From contig NZ_JAUSWJ010000001.1 of assembly GCF_030815145.1 (NCBI RefSeq), forward strand, positions 1,116,001 through 1,180,000: a DNA stretch of 64,000 nucleotides, written 5' to 3'. Positions 39,131 through 48,800 of this stretch are shown piece after piece. Made by a program: the position numbers and the translations under genes. The notes below the pieces were generated by a model, which saw only the letters and a list, made by a program, of their open reading frames with translations, did no database searches and was not told the origin of the DNA. Numbering within the stretch: the first letter of the stretch is position 1; each line of letters opens with the position of its first letter. The stretch is from Kaistia geumhonensis. Its GTDB lineage: Bacteria > Pseudomonadota > Alphaproteobacteria > Rhizobiales > Kaistiaceae.

Positions 39131-40612
39131 TCACTCGAGGCCAAGCTTCCGCTTCAAGATTTCGTTGACCGCCTGCGGGTTGGCCTTGCCGCCCGAGGCC
39201 TTCATGATCTGGCCGACGAACCAGCCGGCGAGCGTCGGCTTGACCTTGACCTGCTCCACCTTTTCGGGATTGGCGGCGATGATGTCGTCGACCACCTTCT
39301 CGATGGCGCCGGTATCGGTCACCTGCTTCAGCCCGCGCGCCTCGACGATCGCCTTCGGATCGCCGCCCTCGCTCCAGACGATCTCGAACAGGTCCTTGGC
39401 GATCTTGCCGGAAATGGTGCCGTCGGCGATCAGGTCGATGATCGCGCCGATCTGGGCCGCCGAGACGGGGCTCGACGTGATGTCGAGCCCGTCGCGGTTG
39501 AGCCGAGCGGCGAGTTCCTGCGTCACCCAGTTGGCGGCGATCTTGGGATCGCGCCCCTTCGCGACCGCCTCGTAGAACTCGGCGACGTCCTTCTCGAGCA
39601 CCAGCACGCCAGCGTCATAGGCCGAGAGGCCATAATCCTTGACGAAGCGCGCCTTCAGCGCGTCGGGGAGCTCGGGCAGCGAGGCGGCGATCTCCTGCAC
39701 CCAGGATTCGTCGAGAACGAGCGGCAGAAGATCGGGATCGGGGAAGTAGCGATAGTCATGCGCCTCTTCCTTGGAGCGCATGGAGCGGGTCTCGCCTTTG
39801 TTGGCGTCGTAGAGCCGCGTTTCCTGGTCGATCGTGCCGCCATCCTCGATGATCGCGATCTGGCGCCGCGCCTCGTATTCGACCGCCTGGCCGACGAAGC
39901 GGATGGAATTGACGTTCTTGATCTCGCAGCGCGTGCCGAGGGGCTCGCCGGGGCGGCGGACGGAGACATTGACGTCGGCGCGCATCGAGCCCTCGTCCAT
40001 GTTGCCGTCGCAGGTGCCGAGATAGCGCATGATGGTGCGCAGCTTCGCGAGATAGGCCTTCGCCTCCTCCGACGAGCGCAGGTCGGGCTTGGAGACGATC
40101 TCCATCAACGCGACGCCCGAACGGTTCAGGTCGACGAAGCTCATGGTCGGGTGCTGGTCGTGCAGCGACTTGCCGGCATCCTGCTCGAGATGCAGCCGCT
40201 CGATGCCGATCGTGATCGTCTCGCCGCTCTCGAGGTCGATCGTGATCTCGCCCTCGCCGACGATCGGCTGCTTGTACTGCGAGATCTGATAGCCCTGCGG
40301 CAGGTCGGGATAGAAGTAGTTCTTCCGGTCGAATACCGAGCGGTGGTTGATGGCCGCCTTCAGCCCGAGGCCGGTGCGCACCGCCTGCGCCACGCACTCC
40401 CTGTTGATCACCGGCAGCATGCCCGGCATCGCCGCGTCGACGAGGCTGACATGCGAATTCGGCGCGCCGCCGAATTCGGTCGAGGAGCCGGAGAACAGCT
40501 TCGCGTTCGACAGGACCTGCGCATGCACCTCCATGCCAATCACCACCTCCCAATCCCCGGTCGCGCCGGCGATCAGCTTCTTCGGGTCGGCAGGGCGGGC
40601 ATGGGCGTTCAT
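39131..40612 (-). CDS. gatB: Aspartyl/glutamyl-tRNA amidotransferase subunit B
   Basis: This is subunit B of GatCAB (493 aa), the kinase/transamidation subunit that converts Glu-tRNA-Gln (and Asp-tRNA-Asn) to the amidated form. Seen: [65 protein letters not shown], and the C-terminal helical YqeY-like tail ending L-K-R-K-L-G. ATG 40612 (MNAHARPA) has GAAGGA at 8 nt; ATG 40618 is an alternative 2 codons upstream. GatA and GatC are not in the window. A full-length gltX in the same window fits the indirect pathway. Confidence 0.97.
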   Translation of the reverse strand: MNAHARPADPKKLIAGATGDWEVVIGMEVHAQVLSNAKLFSGSSTEFGGAPNSHVSLVDAAMPGMLPVINRECVAQAVRTGLGLKAAINHRSVFDRKNYFYPDLPQGYQISQYKQPIVGEGEITIDLESGETITIGIERLHLEQDAGKSLHDQHPTMSFVDLNRSGVALMEIVSKPDLRSSEEAKAYLAKLRTIMRYLGTCDGNMDEGSMRADVNVSVRRPGEPLGTRCEIKNVNSIRFVGQAVEYEARRQIAIIEDGGTIDQETRLYDANKGETRSMRSKEEAHDYRYFPDPDLLPLVLDESWVQEIAASLPELPDALKARFVKDYGLSAYDAGVLVLEKDVAEFYEAVAKGRDPKIAANWVTQELAARLNRDGLDITSSPVSAAQIGAIIDLIADGTISGKIAKDLFEIVWSEGGDPKAIVEARGLKQVTDTGAIEKVVDDIIAANPEKVEQVKVKPTLAGWFVGQIMKASGGKANPQAVNEILKRKLGLE

Positions 40613-40730
40613 CGGCATGGTCCTTCGGATCGTCTCCCGGTTGGGTTAGTGAATCTCGCGGCAGTCCGCAAGGGAAGCGCGGCCGGGCGCTCCCCGGACC
40701 GCGTCTTCCGCCGCGAGCCTCCTGCCGGAA

Positions 40731-41243
40731 TCAGTCCACGAAGTCGCCGCAGCGCGGCGCCGGCGCGGTGCCCCACGGCATGATCGGGACGCTGGAGATC
40801 GAGTTCTTGGGGCTGCCGTCGACCAGCTTGTCGGAATAGACGAGATAGACCAGCACGTTGCGTTTGGAGTCGCAGCCACGCACGATCTGCATCTTCTTGA
40901 ACCAGAAGGAACGGCGCTGGCGGAACATCTCGTCGCCCTGGCCGATCTTCTCCTTGAAGCTGATCGGGCCGACCTGCCGGCAGGCGAGAGAGATGTCCGA
41001 GGTCTCCTCGGCGAGGCCGAGCATGCCCGAGACGCCGCCGCGCTCAGGCGCCGCGAAGTGGCAGGCGACACCCTCGACCTCGGGATCGTCGACGCCGTAG
41101 ACGGCGATCTTGTCGTTGGGGGTGACCCACTTGAAGGTCGTCGATTCCTTGAAGATGAGGTCCGGTCCATCGGCGAGCGCCGGAACCGCCCCGAAGGCGG
41201 CGAGGACGGCGGCGGCGCAGATGGCGGCGAGCGGGCGGCGCAT
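40731..41243 (-). CDS. CreA family secreted protein
   Basis: This protein of about 170 aa has a signal peptide (AAICAAAVLAAFGAVPALA, cleavage before DGPD) and a CreA-like domain. Seen: the conserved blocks KIAVYGVDDPEVEGVACHF, AEETSDISLACRQVGP and a C-terminal IVRGCDSKRNVLVYLVYSDK, then SVPIMPWG. The paired cysteines suggest a periplasmic disulfide-bonded fold. CreA has no established function. ATG 41243 (MRRPLAA) is 6 nt after GGGGAG; ATG 41249 is the alternative. It lies 118 bp upstream of gatB on the same strand. Confidence 0.85.
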   Translation of the reverse strand: MRRPLAAICAAAVLAAFGAVPALADGPDLIFKESTTFKWVTPNDKIAVYGVDDPEVEGVACHFAAPERGGVSGMLGLAEETSDISLACRQVGPISFKEKIGQGDEMFRQRRSFWFKKMQIVRGCDSKRNVLVYLVYSDKLVDGSPKNSISSVPIMPWGTAPAPRCGDFVD

Positions 41244-41305
41244 GGGCATCTCCCCTGTTGAGACCGACGGCTATATAGGCACGCCGCCGGCCGGCGGGAG
41301 TGCTT

Positions 41306-42709
41306 TTACGCCGGAAGGCCGCGCAGCAGACGGTCGCGCCGCATCCAGCGGCCGACCAGCATGACCGAGGTCGCCGCCAGGCCCGACAGGAGGCCGATCC
41401 AGATGCCGAGGCCGGCGAAACCGAAGCCGAACGCAAGCGAGAGGCCGATGCCGAGCCCGATGCACCAGTAGCCGACCGCCGCATAGATCATCGGAACGCG
41501 CGCGTCGTGCAGCCCGCGCAGCATGCCGGCGGCCATCACCTGCGCTCCGTCGAATACCTGGAACAGCGCGGCGATGCCGAGGAACGAGACCGCGAGCGCC
41601 ATCACGCCGGCATTCGCCGGGTCGTGGCGGTCGATGAAGATGCCCGCGAGCACCTCGGGGACGGAGAAGATCAGCAGCGCGGTGCAGCACATGAAGGCGG
41701 TGCCGAGCGCGAAGGGGGTCCAGCCGGCGCGCGTGATCGCCTCGCGGTTGCCGGCGCCGAAGGCATAGCCGACGCGGACGGTCGCCGCCTGCGAGAAGCC
41801 GAGCGGCACCATGAAGCAGACCGCCGCGAACTGGATGGCGATCGCATGCGCCGCGACCGAGTCGGCCCCGATCAGCCCCATGACGAAGACGGCGGCATTG
41901 AACACGGTCGCCTCGAGCGCGACGGCGACGCCGATCGGCAGCCCGAGCGCGACGAGGCTGCGGAACTTGGCGAAATCGAAGCGCCAGAAATGGCCGAAGA
42001 TGCGGTAGCGGCGGAAGCGCGGATGGACGACGCAGACGACGGCCATGCCGGCGAACATGGTCAGCGCCGAGATGGTCGAGCCGATCCCGGCGCCGAGAAT
42101 GCCGAGCCGCGGCAACCCCAACTCGCCGAACACCAACGCCCAGACAGCGAGCGCATTGACGAGCAGGCCGGCGACGCCGATCACCAGCGACCAGGCCGGC
42201 CGCTCCAGCGCGACCACGAAGGAGCGCAGGACGAGATAGAGCAGCATCGGCAGCATGGCCCATTGCAGGCCGCGCATGTAGTGGCTGGCCTCGCGGGCGA
42301 GATCCGGCTCCTGGCCGATGGCGAGCAGGATCGGCTCGGCGTTCCAGAGCAGCAGCCAGAACGGAACGGTGATGGCCAGCGCCATCCAGAAACCCTGGCG
42401 GACAATGTCGCGCACGGCGCGGACGGAATGCCGCTTCTCGCCGCGCTTTCTGGCGATCATCGGCGAGACGGCCGAGATCATGCCGATGCCGAAGATCAGC
42501 ATGGCGAAATAGAGGTTCGTCCCCAGCGCACCGGCGGCGAGTTCGCGCGAGCCGAGCCAGCCGATAAAGACGATATCGGTGACGTTGATCACCGTCTGCG
42601 CGAGATTTGTGAGGATGAGCGGCAGGGCCAGTGCGATCGTCGCGCGGGCCTCGTCGATCCAGGGGCGTAGAAGGTTTTGCCGCGCGAATGTGGCGGTCGG
42701 GGCGGTCAT
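41306..42709 (-). CDS. MATE family multidrug efflux transporter (NorM-like)
   Basis: This is an inner-membrane antiporter of about 467 aa with twelve predicted helices in two related halves. Seen: LALPLILTNLAQTVINVTDI with the conserved helix-1 region, LGTNLYFAMLIFGIGMISAV, ALGLPIGVAVALEATVFNAA and GFSQAATVRVGYAFGAGN. NorM-type MATE proteins export cationic drugs and dyes using sodium or proton gradients. ATG 42709 (MTAPTATF) is chosen over the longer Cys-containing extension, which is outside the family. It is followed after ~60 bp by the creA-like gene. Drug specificity is unknown. Confidence 0.9.
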   Translation of the reverse strand: MTAPTATFARQNLLRPWIDEARATIALALPLILTNLAQTVINVTDIVFIGWLGSRELAAGALGTNLYFAMLIFGIGMISAVSPMIARKRGEKRHSVRAVRDIVRQGFWMALAITVPFWLLLWNAEPILLAIGQEPDLAREASHYMRGLQWAMLPMLLYLVLRSFVVALERPAWSLVIGVAGLLVNALAVWALVFGELGLPRLGILGAGIGSTISALTMFAGMAVVCVVHPRFRRYRIFGHFWRFDFAKFRSLVALGLPIGVAVALEATVFNAAVFVMGLIGADSVAAHAIAIQFAAVCFMVPLGFSQAATVRVGYAFGAGNREAITRAGWTPFALGTAFMCCTALLIFSVPEVLAGIFIDRHDPANAGVMALAVSFLGIAALFQVFDGAQVMAAGMLRGLHDARVPMIYAAVGYWCIGLGIGLSLAFGFGFAGLGIWIGLLSGLAATSVMLVGRWMRRDRLLRGLPA

Positions 42710-42945
42710 GGCAATCTCGGGCGTGCAGGCGCGCCGGGGGAGCGCGGAATGATCGCCTAATAGGCATATTGGGCAGTGCTTGACCACTCAAAGCTTTAGA
42801 TGGCCGCCATCACGCGCAAGAATGCAACACTGCCGTGCATGGCCGGTGGGTGAACGCCGTCACACAAGTGACCATCGCGCTTCGCTATGGTAAGAGCATT
42901 CTTGCTCCGCCGCCCTTTGTGAAGCCGCCCCGAAGAGACCGGACG

Positions 42946-44061
42946 ATGCGTGTTCCGAGTATGCCTCCCCGCGTCGCGCTAGCGGCCATCGTTCTTCTCG
43001 CCCTCGCCGGTGTCGCCGAGGCCGCCTCGCCGGCCTGCCGCGCGCTCGAGGCGCAGCTCTCGAGCCTCCAGAAGAAGAGTTCGCGCGCCGCGGCCTTCGA
43101 CGGCGCCGCCAGCAAGCAGCGCGCCGCGATCGCCTCGGCCGAGGGTCAGGCCCGGCGGGCCGGCTGCTTCGGGGGCGGCCTGTTCGTGCGCGACCAGTCC
43201 GGCTCGGCGCAATGCCGCGCACTCGTCTCGTCCATCGGCAAGATGAAATCCAATCTCGCCAAGCTCGACCGCGGCAGCCGCAGCTCGGGCGGCGGCTCGG
43301 GAGCCTCGCGCGAGGCCATCCTGCGGCAGCTCGGCGCCAACAACTGCGGCCCGCAATATGCGAGCTATGTCGCACAGCCGCAGCAGCGCGGCTTCCTGCA
43401 GCGCCTGTTCAATCCCGATCCGCTGCCGCGGCAGACCGATGTGGCCGTGGTTCCGGCCCGGCCGGTGACGCGCGACGTCGCTCGGCAGGACGACTATGGC
43501 AGCAGCGGCTACGATCTCGGCTTCGGCGGCGGCACCTACCGCACGCTCTGCGTCCGCACCTGCGACGGCTATTACTTCCCCATCAGCTACACGACCCGCG
43601 CCGGCAATTTCATGACGGACCAGCAGGTCTGCCAGCAGATGTGCCCGGGCACCGAGGTCGTGCTCTACGCCCATCGCAATCCGGGCCAGGATTCGACGCG
43701 GGCGCTCTCGACGGTCGACAAGTCGCCCTATGCCGACCTGCCCAACGCCTTCGCCTATCGGTCGAGCTACAATCCCGGCTGCACTTGCGGCAAGTCCTCG
43801 GCGCTCGACATCGTCGCGGGAGGCTACAGCCCGGCGGCGATCGGCCCCTATTCGGCGGCGCTGGCGCCCGTGCCGGGCGCCCGGCCCGAGCAGGGCGAAG
43901 ATCCGGAGACGCTCGCCAATCGCCGCGGCCAGTTCGACCCCGGCGAAATCGGCAAGCCCAATATCGCGACGCCGGTGGCGTCGCTCACGACCCCGGTGCC
44001 GACGGTGACGTCGGGCGGGCCTGTCCGGCGAGTCGGTCCTTCGTACTACTACGCCCAATGA
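42946..44061 (+). CDS. DUF2865 domain protein, predicted secreted
   Basis: This is a 371-aa protein with a signal peptide ([18 protein letters not shown]). Then comes an N-terminal coiled region with cysteines ([17 protein letters not shown]), and a cysteine-rich DUF2865 core: [40 protein letters not shown] and [16 protein letters not shown]. The domain is common in Hyphomicrobiales and has no known function; disulfides and export suggest an envelope role. ATG 42946 ([10 protein letters not shown]) directly precedes the signal peptide. Its last 77 bp overlap gltX on the other strand, so both C-termini are encoded by the same DNA. Confidence 0.85.
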   Translation: MRVPSMPPRVALAAIVLLALAGVAEAASPACRALEAQLSSLQKKSSRAAAFDGAASKQRAAIASAEGQARRAGCFGGGLFVRDQSGSAQCRALVSSIGKMKSNLAKLDRGSRSSGGGSGASREAILRQLGANNCGPQYASYVAQPQQRGFLQRLFNPDPLPRQTDVAVVPARPVTRDVARQDDYGSSGYDLGFGGGTYRTLCVRTCDGYYFPISYTTRAGNFMTDQQVCQQMCPGTEVVLYAHRNPGQDSTRALSTVDKSPYADLPNAFAYRSSYNPGCTCGKSSALDIVAGGYSPAAIGPYSAALAPVPGARPEQGEDPETLANRRGQFDPGEIGKPNIATPVASLTTPVPTVTSGGPVRRVGPSYYYAQ

Positions 44062-45373
44062 GCGGCAGCAGGCCGGCGAGTTCCGGCCCGTGGTCGAGAC
44101 CGGTGAGCGCGCGGCGGAGCGGCATATAGAGCGCCCGCCCCTTGCGGCCCGTCGACGCCTTGAGAGCTTCCGTCCAGAGCTTCCATGTCTCCGCTCCGAA
44201 CGGCTCGGACGGCAGCAGCCGCTCGGCCTCGGCGAGGAACGGTGCGTCTTCGGCAGCGGGCCCGGACGGCGGCAGCGGCCCGGTCACGATGCTCCACCAG
44301 CCGGCTGCATCGGCGACACGCACCAGATTGCCGCGGACGGTGTTCCAGAAGGCCTCCCCGCCGCTGATCCCCATCGCCGCCAGTCGCTCCGCGACCGCCT
44401 CATAGGGCAGCGCATGCACCAGCCGCGCATTGAGACCGTCGAGATCGGCGGGATCGAAGCGGGCCGGCGAGCGCGAGACCATGGAGAGATCGACCATCGC
44501 CGCGAGCGCGGCGAGGTCTCGAGCCGGCTCGATTGGCGCCGAAGTCCCGAGCAGCACGGCGAGCGAGGCGACCGCCATCGGCTCGTATCCGGCCTCGGCC
44601 AGCGAGCCGAGCGACAGCGCGCCGGTGCGCTTCGAGAGCCCCTCGCCGCTCGCGGTCGTGAGCAGATTGACATGGCCGAAGACCGGGGCCGCAGCCCCGA
44701 GCGCCTCGAAGAGCTGGATCTGCACGCCGGTATTGGTGACGTGGTCGTCGCCGCGGATGATGTGCGTGATGCCGAAGGCGATGTCGTCGACGACCGAGGG
44801 CAGCGTGTAGAGGAAGGTGCCGTCCTCGCGGATGAGCACCGGATCGGACAGCGAGGCAATGTCGACGGTCTCCTCGCCGCGCACGAGATCGGTCCAGCGT
44901 ACCAGACGCGCCGTCTCGTCGAGGCGGAAGCGCCAGTGCGGCCGGCGCCCCTCCGCCTCCAGCCGCGCCCGGTCCGCCTCGGTGAGCTTCAGCGCGGCGC
45001 GATCGTAGATCGGCGGCAGGCCGTGGGCCATCTGCCGCTTGCGGCGATAGTCGAGCTCCTCGGCCGTCTCATAGGCGGGATAGAGGCGGCCGGACTGTTT
45101 CAGCGCCTCGGCGGCCGCCCGATGGGCGCCAGCATGCCCGGACTGCCGTTCCAGCCGGTCGACCGTAATGCCGAGCCAGGCGACGTCGCGCAGGATCGCC
45201 TCGGCGAAGCGTTCTTCCGAGCGCTCGCGGTCGGTATCGTCGAGCCGCAGCACGAAGCGGCCGCCATGGCGAAGCGCATAGAGCGCATTGAACAGCGCCG
45301 GCCGGGCGTTGCCGATATGGAGATAGCCGGTCGGCGACGGCGCGAAGCGGACCGTGACGGGATGGTCGGACAT
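43985..45373 (-). CDS. gltX: Glutamyl-tRNA synthetase
   Basis: This is a class I synthetase of 462 aa that makes Glu-tRNA and probably mischarges tRNA-Gln for GatCAB. Seen: the HIGH motif in [58 protein letters not shown] and the KMSKS equivalent [13 protein letters not shown], followed by an anticodon-binding helical domain. The length excludes the short Glu-Q-tRNA synthetase. Alphaproteobacteria often carry two gltX copies; this may be either. ATG 45373 (MSDHPVTVR) is the canonical N-terminus. The last ~25 residues lie antisense to the DUF2865 gene and are rich in Ser/Pro/Arg, so they are probably a dispensable extension. Confidence 0.95.
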   Translation of the reverse strand: MSDHPVTVRFAPSPTGYLHIGNARPALFNALYALRHGGRFVLRLDDTDRERSEERFAEAILRDVAWLGITVDRLERQSGHAGAHRAAAEALKQSGRLYPAYETAEELDYRRKRQMAHGLPPIYDRAALKLTEADRARLEAEGRRPHWRFRLDETARLVRWTDLVRGEETVDIASLSDPVLIREDGTFLYTLPSVVDDIAFGITHIIRGDDHVTNTGVQIQLFEALGAAAPVFGHVNLLTTASGEGLSKRTGALSLGSLAEAGYEPMAVASLAVLLGTSAPIEPARDLAALAAMVDLSMVSRSPARFDPADLDGLNARLVHALPYEAVAERLAAMGISGGEAFWNTVRGNLVRVADAAGWWSIVTGPLPPSGPAAEDAPFLAEAERLLPSEPFGAETWKLWTEALKASTGRKGRALYMPLRRALTGLDHGPELAGLLPLIGRSSTKDRLAGQARPTSPSAPGS

Positions 45374-45497
45374 GGGCTCGGCGTTCTTTCCAGGTTGGCA
45401 GCGGTTTAGCCATCCCCCTCGGAGCGCGCAACCATGGCTCTCGACCGGAGGGACGGCGGCAAGAGCGGCGACCATGCTCGATGCCGCGCTTCGGCAG

Positions 45498-45534
45498 CCC
45501 CTCTCCCCCCCTCGTGGGGAGAGATGGAGAGGGG
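45498..45534. repeat. Intergenic nested inverted repeat (CTCTCCCC/GGGGAGAG)
   Basis: CTCTCCCC (45501-45508) pairs with GGGGAGAG (45516-45523), and CCCCTCTCC (45498-45506) with GGAGAGGGG (45526-45534), giving two alternative stems. It lies in the 224-bp gap between gltX and the TetR gene, which holds no supported gene. A related CTCTCCC/GGGAGAG hairpin occurs at 54275-54291, so it may be a dispersed intergenic palindrome. Confidence 0.45.
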
Positions 45535-45597
45535 CGCGCTGCGCGCGTCAACCTATTCGCGTTGAGCTGTAGCGATGACGCGCCGACGTGGTGCCGA

Positions 45598-46206
45598 TCA
45601 GCCGTCGATGCTGGCGGCGATCAGGCGGTCGGCGATGGCAGCGAGCGAGCGGGCGGGGCCGTCGGAGCGGAAGATCTGGCCCGCGGCGTTGGCGCCCTCG
45701 AAGAGCATCAGCAGGCCGTCGGCGAGTTCGGCCGGGTCGCGCGCGCGCATGTCGGTCGCCATCGCCTCGAGGCGGCGGCGCAGTTCGCGCTTGTTGGCCT
45801 CACTGACGGCGCGGGCGGGCGAATCCGGCTCCGGAAACTCGACAGCGGCATTCGTCAGTGCGCAGCCGCGATAGTCGGTCTCGGCCTGACGGCCACCGAC
45901 GCGACCGAAATAATCGACGATCTGCGCGCGAGGATCGCCCGGATGCGCGTCGACCGCCGCCTGGAAACGGTGCCAGAAGCCGTCCTCGTAGTCGCGGAGA
46001 TAGGCGGCCGCCAGCTCGTCCTTGGAAGGGAAGCTGCGATAGAGGCTCGGCTTGGTGACGCCGGCGCGCTCGACGATCTCGTCGACGCCGACGGCGCGGA
46101 TGCCCTCGCGATAGAACAGGCTGCGCGCCGCGTCGAGGATGCGCTCGGCCGCCCGCGGCTTCGTCGCACCACGCTTCTCCGCCGCCTGATCCGGTGTGCC
46201 GCTCAT
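45598..46206 (-). CDS. TetR/AcrR-family transcriptional regulator
   Basis: This is a 202-aa repressor with the N-terminal helix-turn-helix (ERILDAARSLFYREGIRAVG then VDEIVERAGVTKPSLYRSFPSKDEL, residues ~20-64) and a variable C-terminal ligand domain containing DYRGCALTNAAVEF, the pattern of the TetR_C AcrR-like group. ATG 46206 has AAGGAG 4 nt upstream. It is divergent from an MFS exporter-aminoglycoside kinase pair across an 82-bp gap containing two copies of an ACCGGT-centred motif, so it most likely represses both itself and that pair. The inducer is unknown. Confidence 0.93.
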   Translation of the reverse strand: MSGTPDQAAEKRGATKPRAAERILDAARSLFYREGIRAVGVDEIVERAGVTKPSLYRSFPSKDELAAAYLRDYEDGFWHRFQAAVDAHPGDPRAQIVDYFGRVGGRQAETDYRGCALTNAAVEFPEPDSPARAVSEANKRELRRRLEAMATDMRARDPAELADGLLMLFEGANAAGQIFRSDGPARSLAAIADRLIAASIDG

Positions 46207-46237
46207 CGTGCTCCTTCGCCGCGCCTGCCCCTTGCAA

Positions 46238-46290
46238 TGTAACAGACCGGTACGTAACATCCAAGCACGATACGGACCGGTGAGTCACAT
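46238..46290. promoter_or_regulatory. Repeated operator-like motif between TetR and MFS genes
   Basis: A 22-bp imperfect palindrome at 46238-46259 (TGTAACAGACCGGT-ACGTAACA, centred on ACCGGT, 16 of 22 positions symmetric) is followed by a second copy of its right part: GACCGGTgaGTcACAT at 46275-46290 matches GACCGGTacGTaACAT at 46245-46260 at 13 of 16 positions, exactly 30 bp apart. The location in the divergent gap and the symmetry fit a TetR-family operator pair. Inference only. Confidence 0.6.
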
Positions 46291-47566
46291 GAGCGCCATT
46301 GTAAAGCGGCCCTTCGGCCAGAACTACGCCTTCGTCGTCGCGGGCGTCATCTTCCTGTCGCTCCTGGCCGCCGCCGGCCTCAGGGCGGCGCCCGGCGTGC
46401 TCATGCTGCCGCTGCAATCCTCGCTCGGCTGGGACCGGACGACGATCTCGCTCGGCGCGGCCATCGGCATCTTCCTCTATGGCCTCGCCGGCCCCTTTGC
46501 GGCAGCGCTGATGCAGACCTTCGGGCTGAAGCGCACGCTCGTCTGCGCCCTGCTGCTCATGTCGATCTCGACGGCGCTGTCCTCGATGATGACGGCGCCC
46601 TGGCAGTTCATCACGCTCTGGGGCGTCCTCTCCGGCATCGGCTCGGGCGCAGTCGCCCTCGTGATGGGCGCGACGATCGTCAATCGCTGGTTCGTCTCCA
46701 ATCGCGGCCTGATGATGGGCCTCTTCTCGGCCTCGACCGCGACGGGAACGCTGATCTTCCTGCCGGGCTTCGCGGCGCTCGCGGCCTGGGGCGGCTGGCA
46801 GGCGGTCGTGCTCACCATCGCAGCCATCACCGCCCTGCTCATCCCGATCGTGCTGCTGCTCGTACCCGAGAGCCCGAAGGCGGCCGGCCTGCTGCCCTAT
46901 GGCGCGACGGGCGCGGAGCCGCAGCAGCCGGCGACGACGGGCAATCCCTTCGCGAACGCGATCCGCGCGCTCGTCGAGGCCTCGCGCACCCGCACCTTCT
47001 GGTATCTCTTCGCTACCTTCTTCGTTTGCGGCTTCACCACCAACGGCCTGGTCGGCACGCATATGATCGCCTTCTGCGGCGACATGGGCATCGCGGAAGT
47101 GCAGGCGGCGAGCATGCTGGCCATGATGGGCATCTTCGATCTGGTCGGCACAACCGCGTCGGGCTGGCTGACCGACCGCGTGGATCCGCGCAAGCTGCTC
47201 TTCGTCTATTACGGGCTGCGCGGCCTCTCGCTGATCTACCTGCCCTTCTCGGATTTCTCGGTCTGGAGCCTGTCGATCTTCGTCGTCTTCTACGGCCTCG
47301 ACTGGATCGCCACGGTGCCGCCGACCGTGCGCCTCGCCAACGAAGCCTTCGGTGACCGCAAGGCGCCGGTCGTCTTCGGGTGGATCGCCGCCGGCCACCA
47401 GCTCGGCGCCGCCTCGGCCGCGTTCCTCGCCGGCTGGCTGCGCACCGAGCAGGGCAACTATTTCGACGCCTTCATGATCGCTGGTGCCACCGGCGTCGTC
47501 GCCGCGTTGCTCGCGCTGATGATCGCGCGGCCGGGGCGGGGCGCAGTCGTCGAAGGCGCGGCCTGA
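46289..47566 (+). CDS. Major facilitator superfamily transporter
   Basis: This is a 425-aa transporter with twelve predicted membrane helices. Seen: LRAAPGVLMLPLQSSLGW, WDRTTISLGAAIGIFLYGLAG (approximate segment starts), and a cytoplasmic GWLTDRVDPRKLLFVYYGLRG loop after helix 8 corresponding to the MFS G-x-x-x-D-R motif. It resembles the OFA/YbfB-like branch, which includes carboxylate carriers as well as drug exporters. ATG 46289 overlaps the end of the second operator-like repeat. The following kinase gene begins 1 bp after its stop, so the two are cotranscribed. Export of a toxic compound is inferred from TetR control. Confidence 0.85.
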   Translation: MSAIVKRPFGQNYAFVVAGVIFLSLLAAAGLRAAPGVLMLPLQSSLGWDRTTISLGAAIGIFLYGLAGPFAAALMQTFGLKRTLVCALLLMSISTALSSMMTAPWQFITLWGVLSGIGSGAVALVMGATIVNRWFVSNRGLMMGLFSASTATGTLIFLPGFAALAAWGGWQAVVLTIAAITALLIPIVLLLVPESPKAAGLLPYGATGAEPQQPATTGNPFANAIRALVEASRTRTFWYLFATFFVCGFTTNGLVGTHMIAFCGDMGIAEVQAASMLAMMGIFDLVGTTASGWLTDRVDPRKLLFVYYGLRGLSLIYLPFSDFSVWSLSIFVVFYGLDWIATVPPTVRLANEAFGDRKAPVVFGWIAAGHQLGAASAAFLAGWLRTEQGNYFDAFMIAGATGVVAALLALMIARPGRGAVVEGAA

Positions 47567-47567
47567 C

Positions 47568-48389
47568 ATGGGCGACGCCGCCGCCCTTTTTGCGCCATGG
47601 ATGGTGCGCTGGCGGCTCGTCGCCGATGGCGCGTCGATCGAGACGCCGACCAGCAACCTGCTTCCCGTCCTGCAGGACGGCGAGCCGACGATGCTCAAGA
47701 TGCTGAAACCCACGAGCGACGAAGGCCCAGGCATCGCGGCGCTCGGCTGGTTCGCCGGCGACGGCGCCGTCCGCGTCGTCGCGGCCGAGGGCGATGCGCT
47801 CCTGATGGAGCGCGCAATCGGGCGGCGCTCGCTGACGACAATGGCGGTCACCGGTGGAGACGAGGACGCGATCCGCATCATGGCCGCAACCGCCAAGGCG
47901 CTACATGCCCCACGCCCCGCGCCGCCGCCGGAATTGCCGACCCTCACGCGGCGCTTCCGCGCCCTCTACGAGGCCCCGCCGGCGCATCCCGTTCTCGCCC
48001 GCTGCGCCGCTCGCGCCCGCCGGCTCGTCGAGACCTCGCGCGAGAGCGTGGTGCTGCATGGGGACCTGCACCACGAGAACGTGCTCGATTCGCCGCGCGG
48101 CTGGCTCGCCATCGATCCGAAAGGCGTCGCAGGCGAGCGCGCCTATGACGTCGCCAATCTGTTCCTGAACCCGGCCGGCGTCGATCGGCTGGTGCTCGAC
48201 CGCGCGCGGGCGCAGCGTCTCGCGGCGATCGTCTCGGAGGAACTCGCGCTCGATCCCGCCCGCGTGCTCGGCTTCGCCTTCGCCCATGCGGGCCTATCGG
48301 CCGCCTGGTGCATCGAGGACGGCATCGACCCGCGGATCGCCATCGAGGCGGCGGAAATGCTGGAGCCGCTCGCGGCCGGCGCCGCCTAG
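47568..48389 (+). CDS. Aminoglycoside/hydroxyurea-type phosphotransferase (APH(6)-like)
   Basis: This is a 273-aa small-molecule kinase of the APH fold. Seen: the catalytic loop VVLHGDLHHENVLDS with Asp and Asn, and the metal-binding AIDPKGVAGERAYDVAN, both characteristic of streptomycin 6-kinase and hydroxyurea phosphotransferases. The N-terminal ATP-binding lobe (TMLKMLKPTSDEGPG) is recognisable. Its ATG lies one base after the MFS stop, so it is translated as part of the same unit. Chromosomal APH-fold proteins often act on unknown metabolites, so antibiotic resistance is only a possibility. It converges with the GFA-family gene (12-bp gap). Confidence 0.85.
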   Translation: MGDAAALFAPWMVRWRLVADGASIETPTSNLLPVLQDGEPTMLKMLKPTSDEGPGIAALGWFAGDGAVRVVAAEGDALLMERAIGRRSLTTMAVTGGDEDAIRIMAATAKALHAPRPAPPPELPTLTRRFRALYEAPPAHPVLARCAARARRLVETSRESVVLHGDLHHENVLDSPRGWLAIDPKGVAGERAYDVANLFLNPAGVDRLVLDRARAQRLAAIVSEELALDPARVLGFAFAHAGLSAAWCIEDGIDPRIAIEAAEMLEPLAAGAA

Positions 48390-48401
48390 CGGCTCGCGCG
48401 C

Positions 48402-48800
48402 TCAGTCGTCGCCGGCATGGATCGGCGCATCGCCCCCGATCTCGTAGTAGTCGCCCTTGTCGGCCGCGAAGATATGCGCGCCGATCACCACCCCGGTCGG
48501 CGTCTCGAAGCCGCCCATCGCGATGGCGATCCGGTCGCTGCCCGGACGATGCCAGAAGAGCACCGAACCGCAGGTGCGGCAGAAGCCGCGCTCGGCGACG
48601 TCGGACGAGCGATACCAGCGCACGCTTTCCTCGCCCTCGATCGCGAGATCGGCCACCGCGACATTCGTCGAGGCGAGAAAATGCCCCGTCTGCCGGCGGC
48701 ACTGCGTGCAGTGGCAGGCAATCACCGGCTCGAGCGCTCCGGCAACGCGGTAGCGCACCGCGCCGCAGAGGCAGGAACCGCGATGCGCCTCAGAGGCCAC
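48402..48800 (-). CDS. GFA (glutathione-dependent formaldehyde-activating) family protein
   Basis: This is a 132-aa Mss4-like zinc-binding protein. Seen: [23 protein letters not shown] and [12 protein letters not shown], the seven-cysteine pattern that binds zinc in this family, then [20 protein letters not shown]. Only Gfa itself is tied to formaldehyde-glutathione adduct formation; most family members are uncharacterised. The start is GTG 48800, overlapping the stop of the upstream DAHP synthase gene by 11 bp, so the two are probably cotranscribed. No formaldehyde dehydrogenase is near. Confidence 0.88.
   Translation of the reverse strand: MASEAHRGSCLCGAVRYRVAGALEPVIACHCTQCRRQTGHFLASTNVAVADLAIEGEESVRWYRSSDVAERGFCRTCGSVLFWHRPGSDRIAIAMGGFETPTGVVIGAHIFAADKGDYYEIGGDAPIHAGDD

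Noticed and set aside
46289-48389. Mobile antibiotic-resistance cassette
   Set aside because: No transposase, integrase, att site or terminal repeats are visible, and base composition looks like the neighbours. The unit is described as a chromosomal operon.
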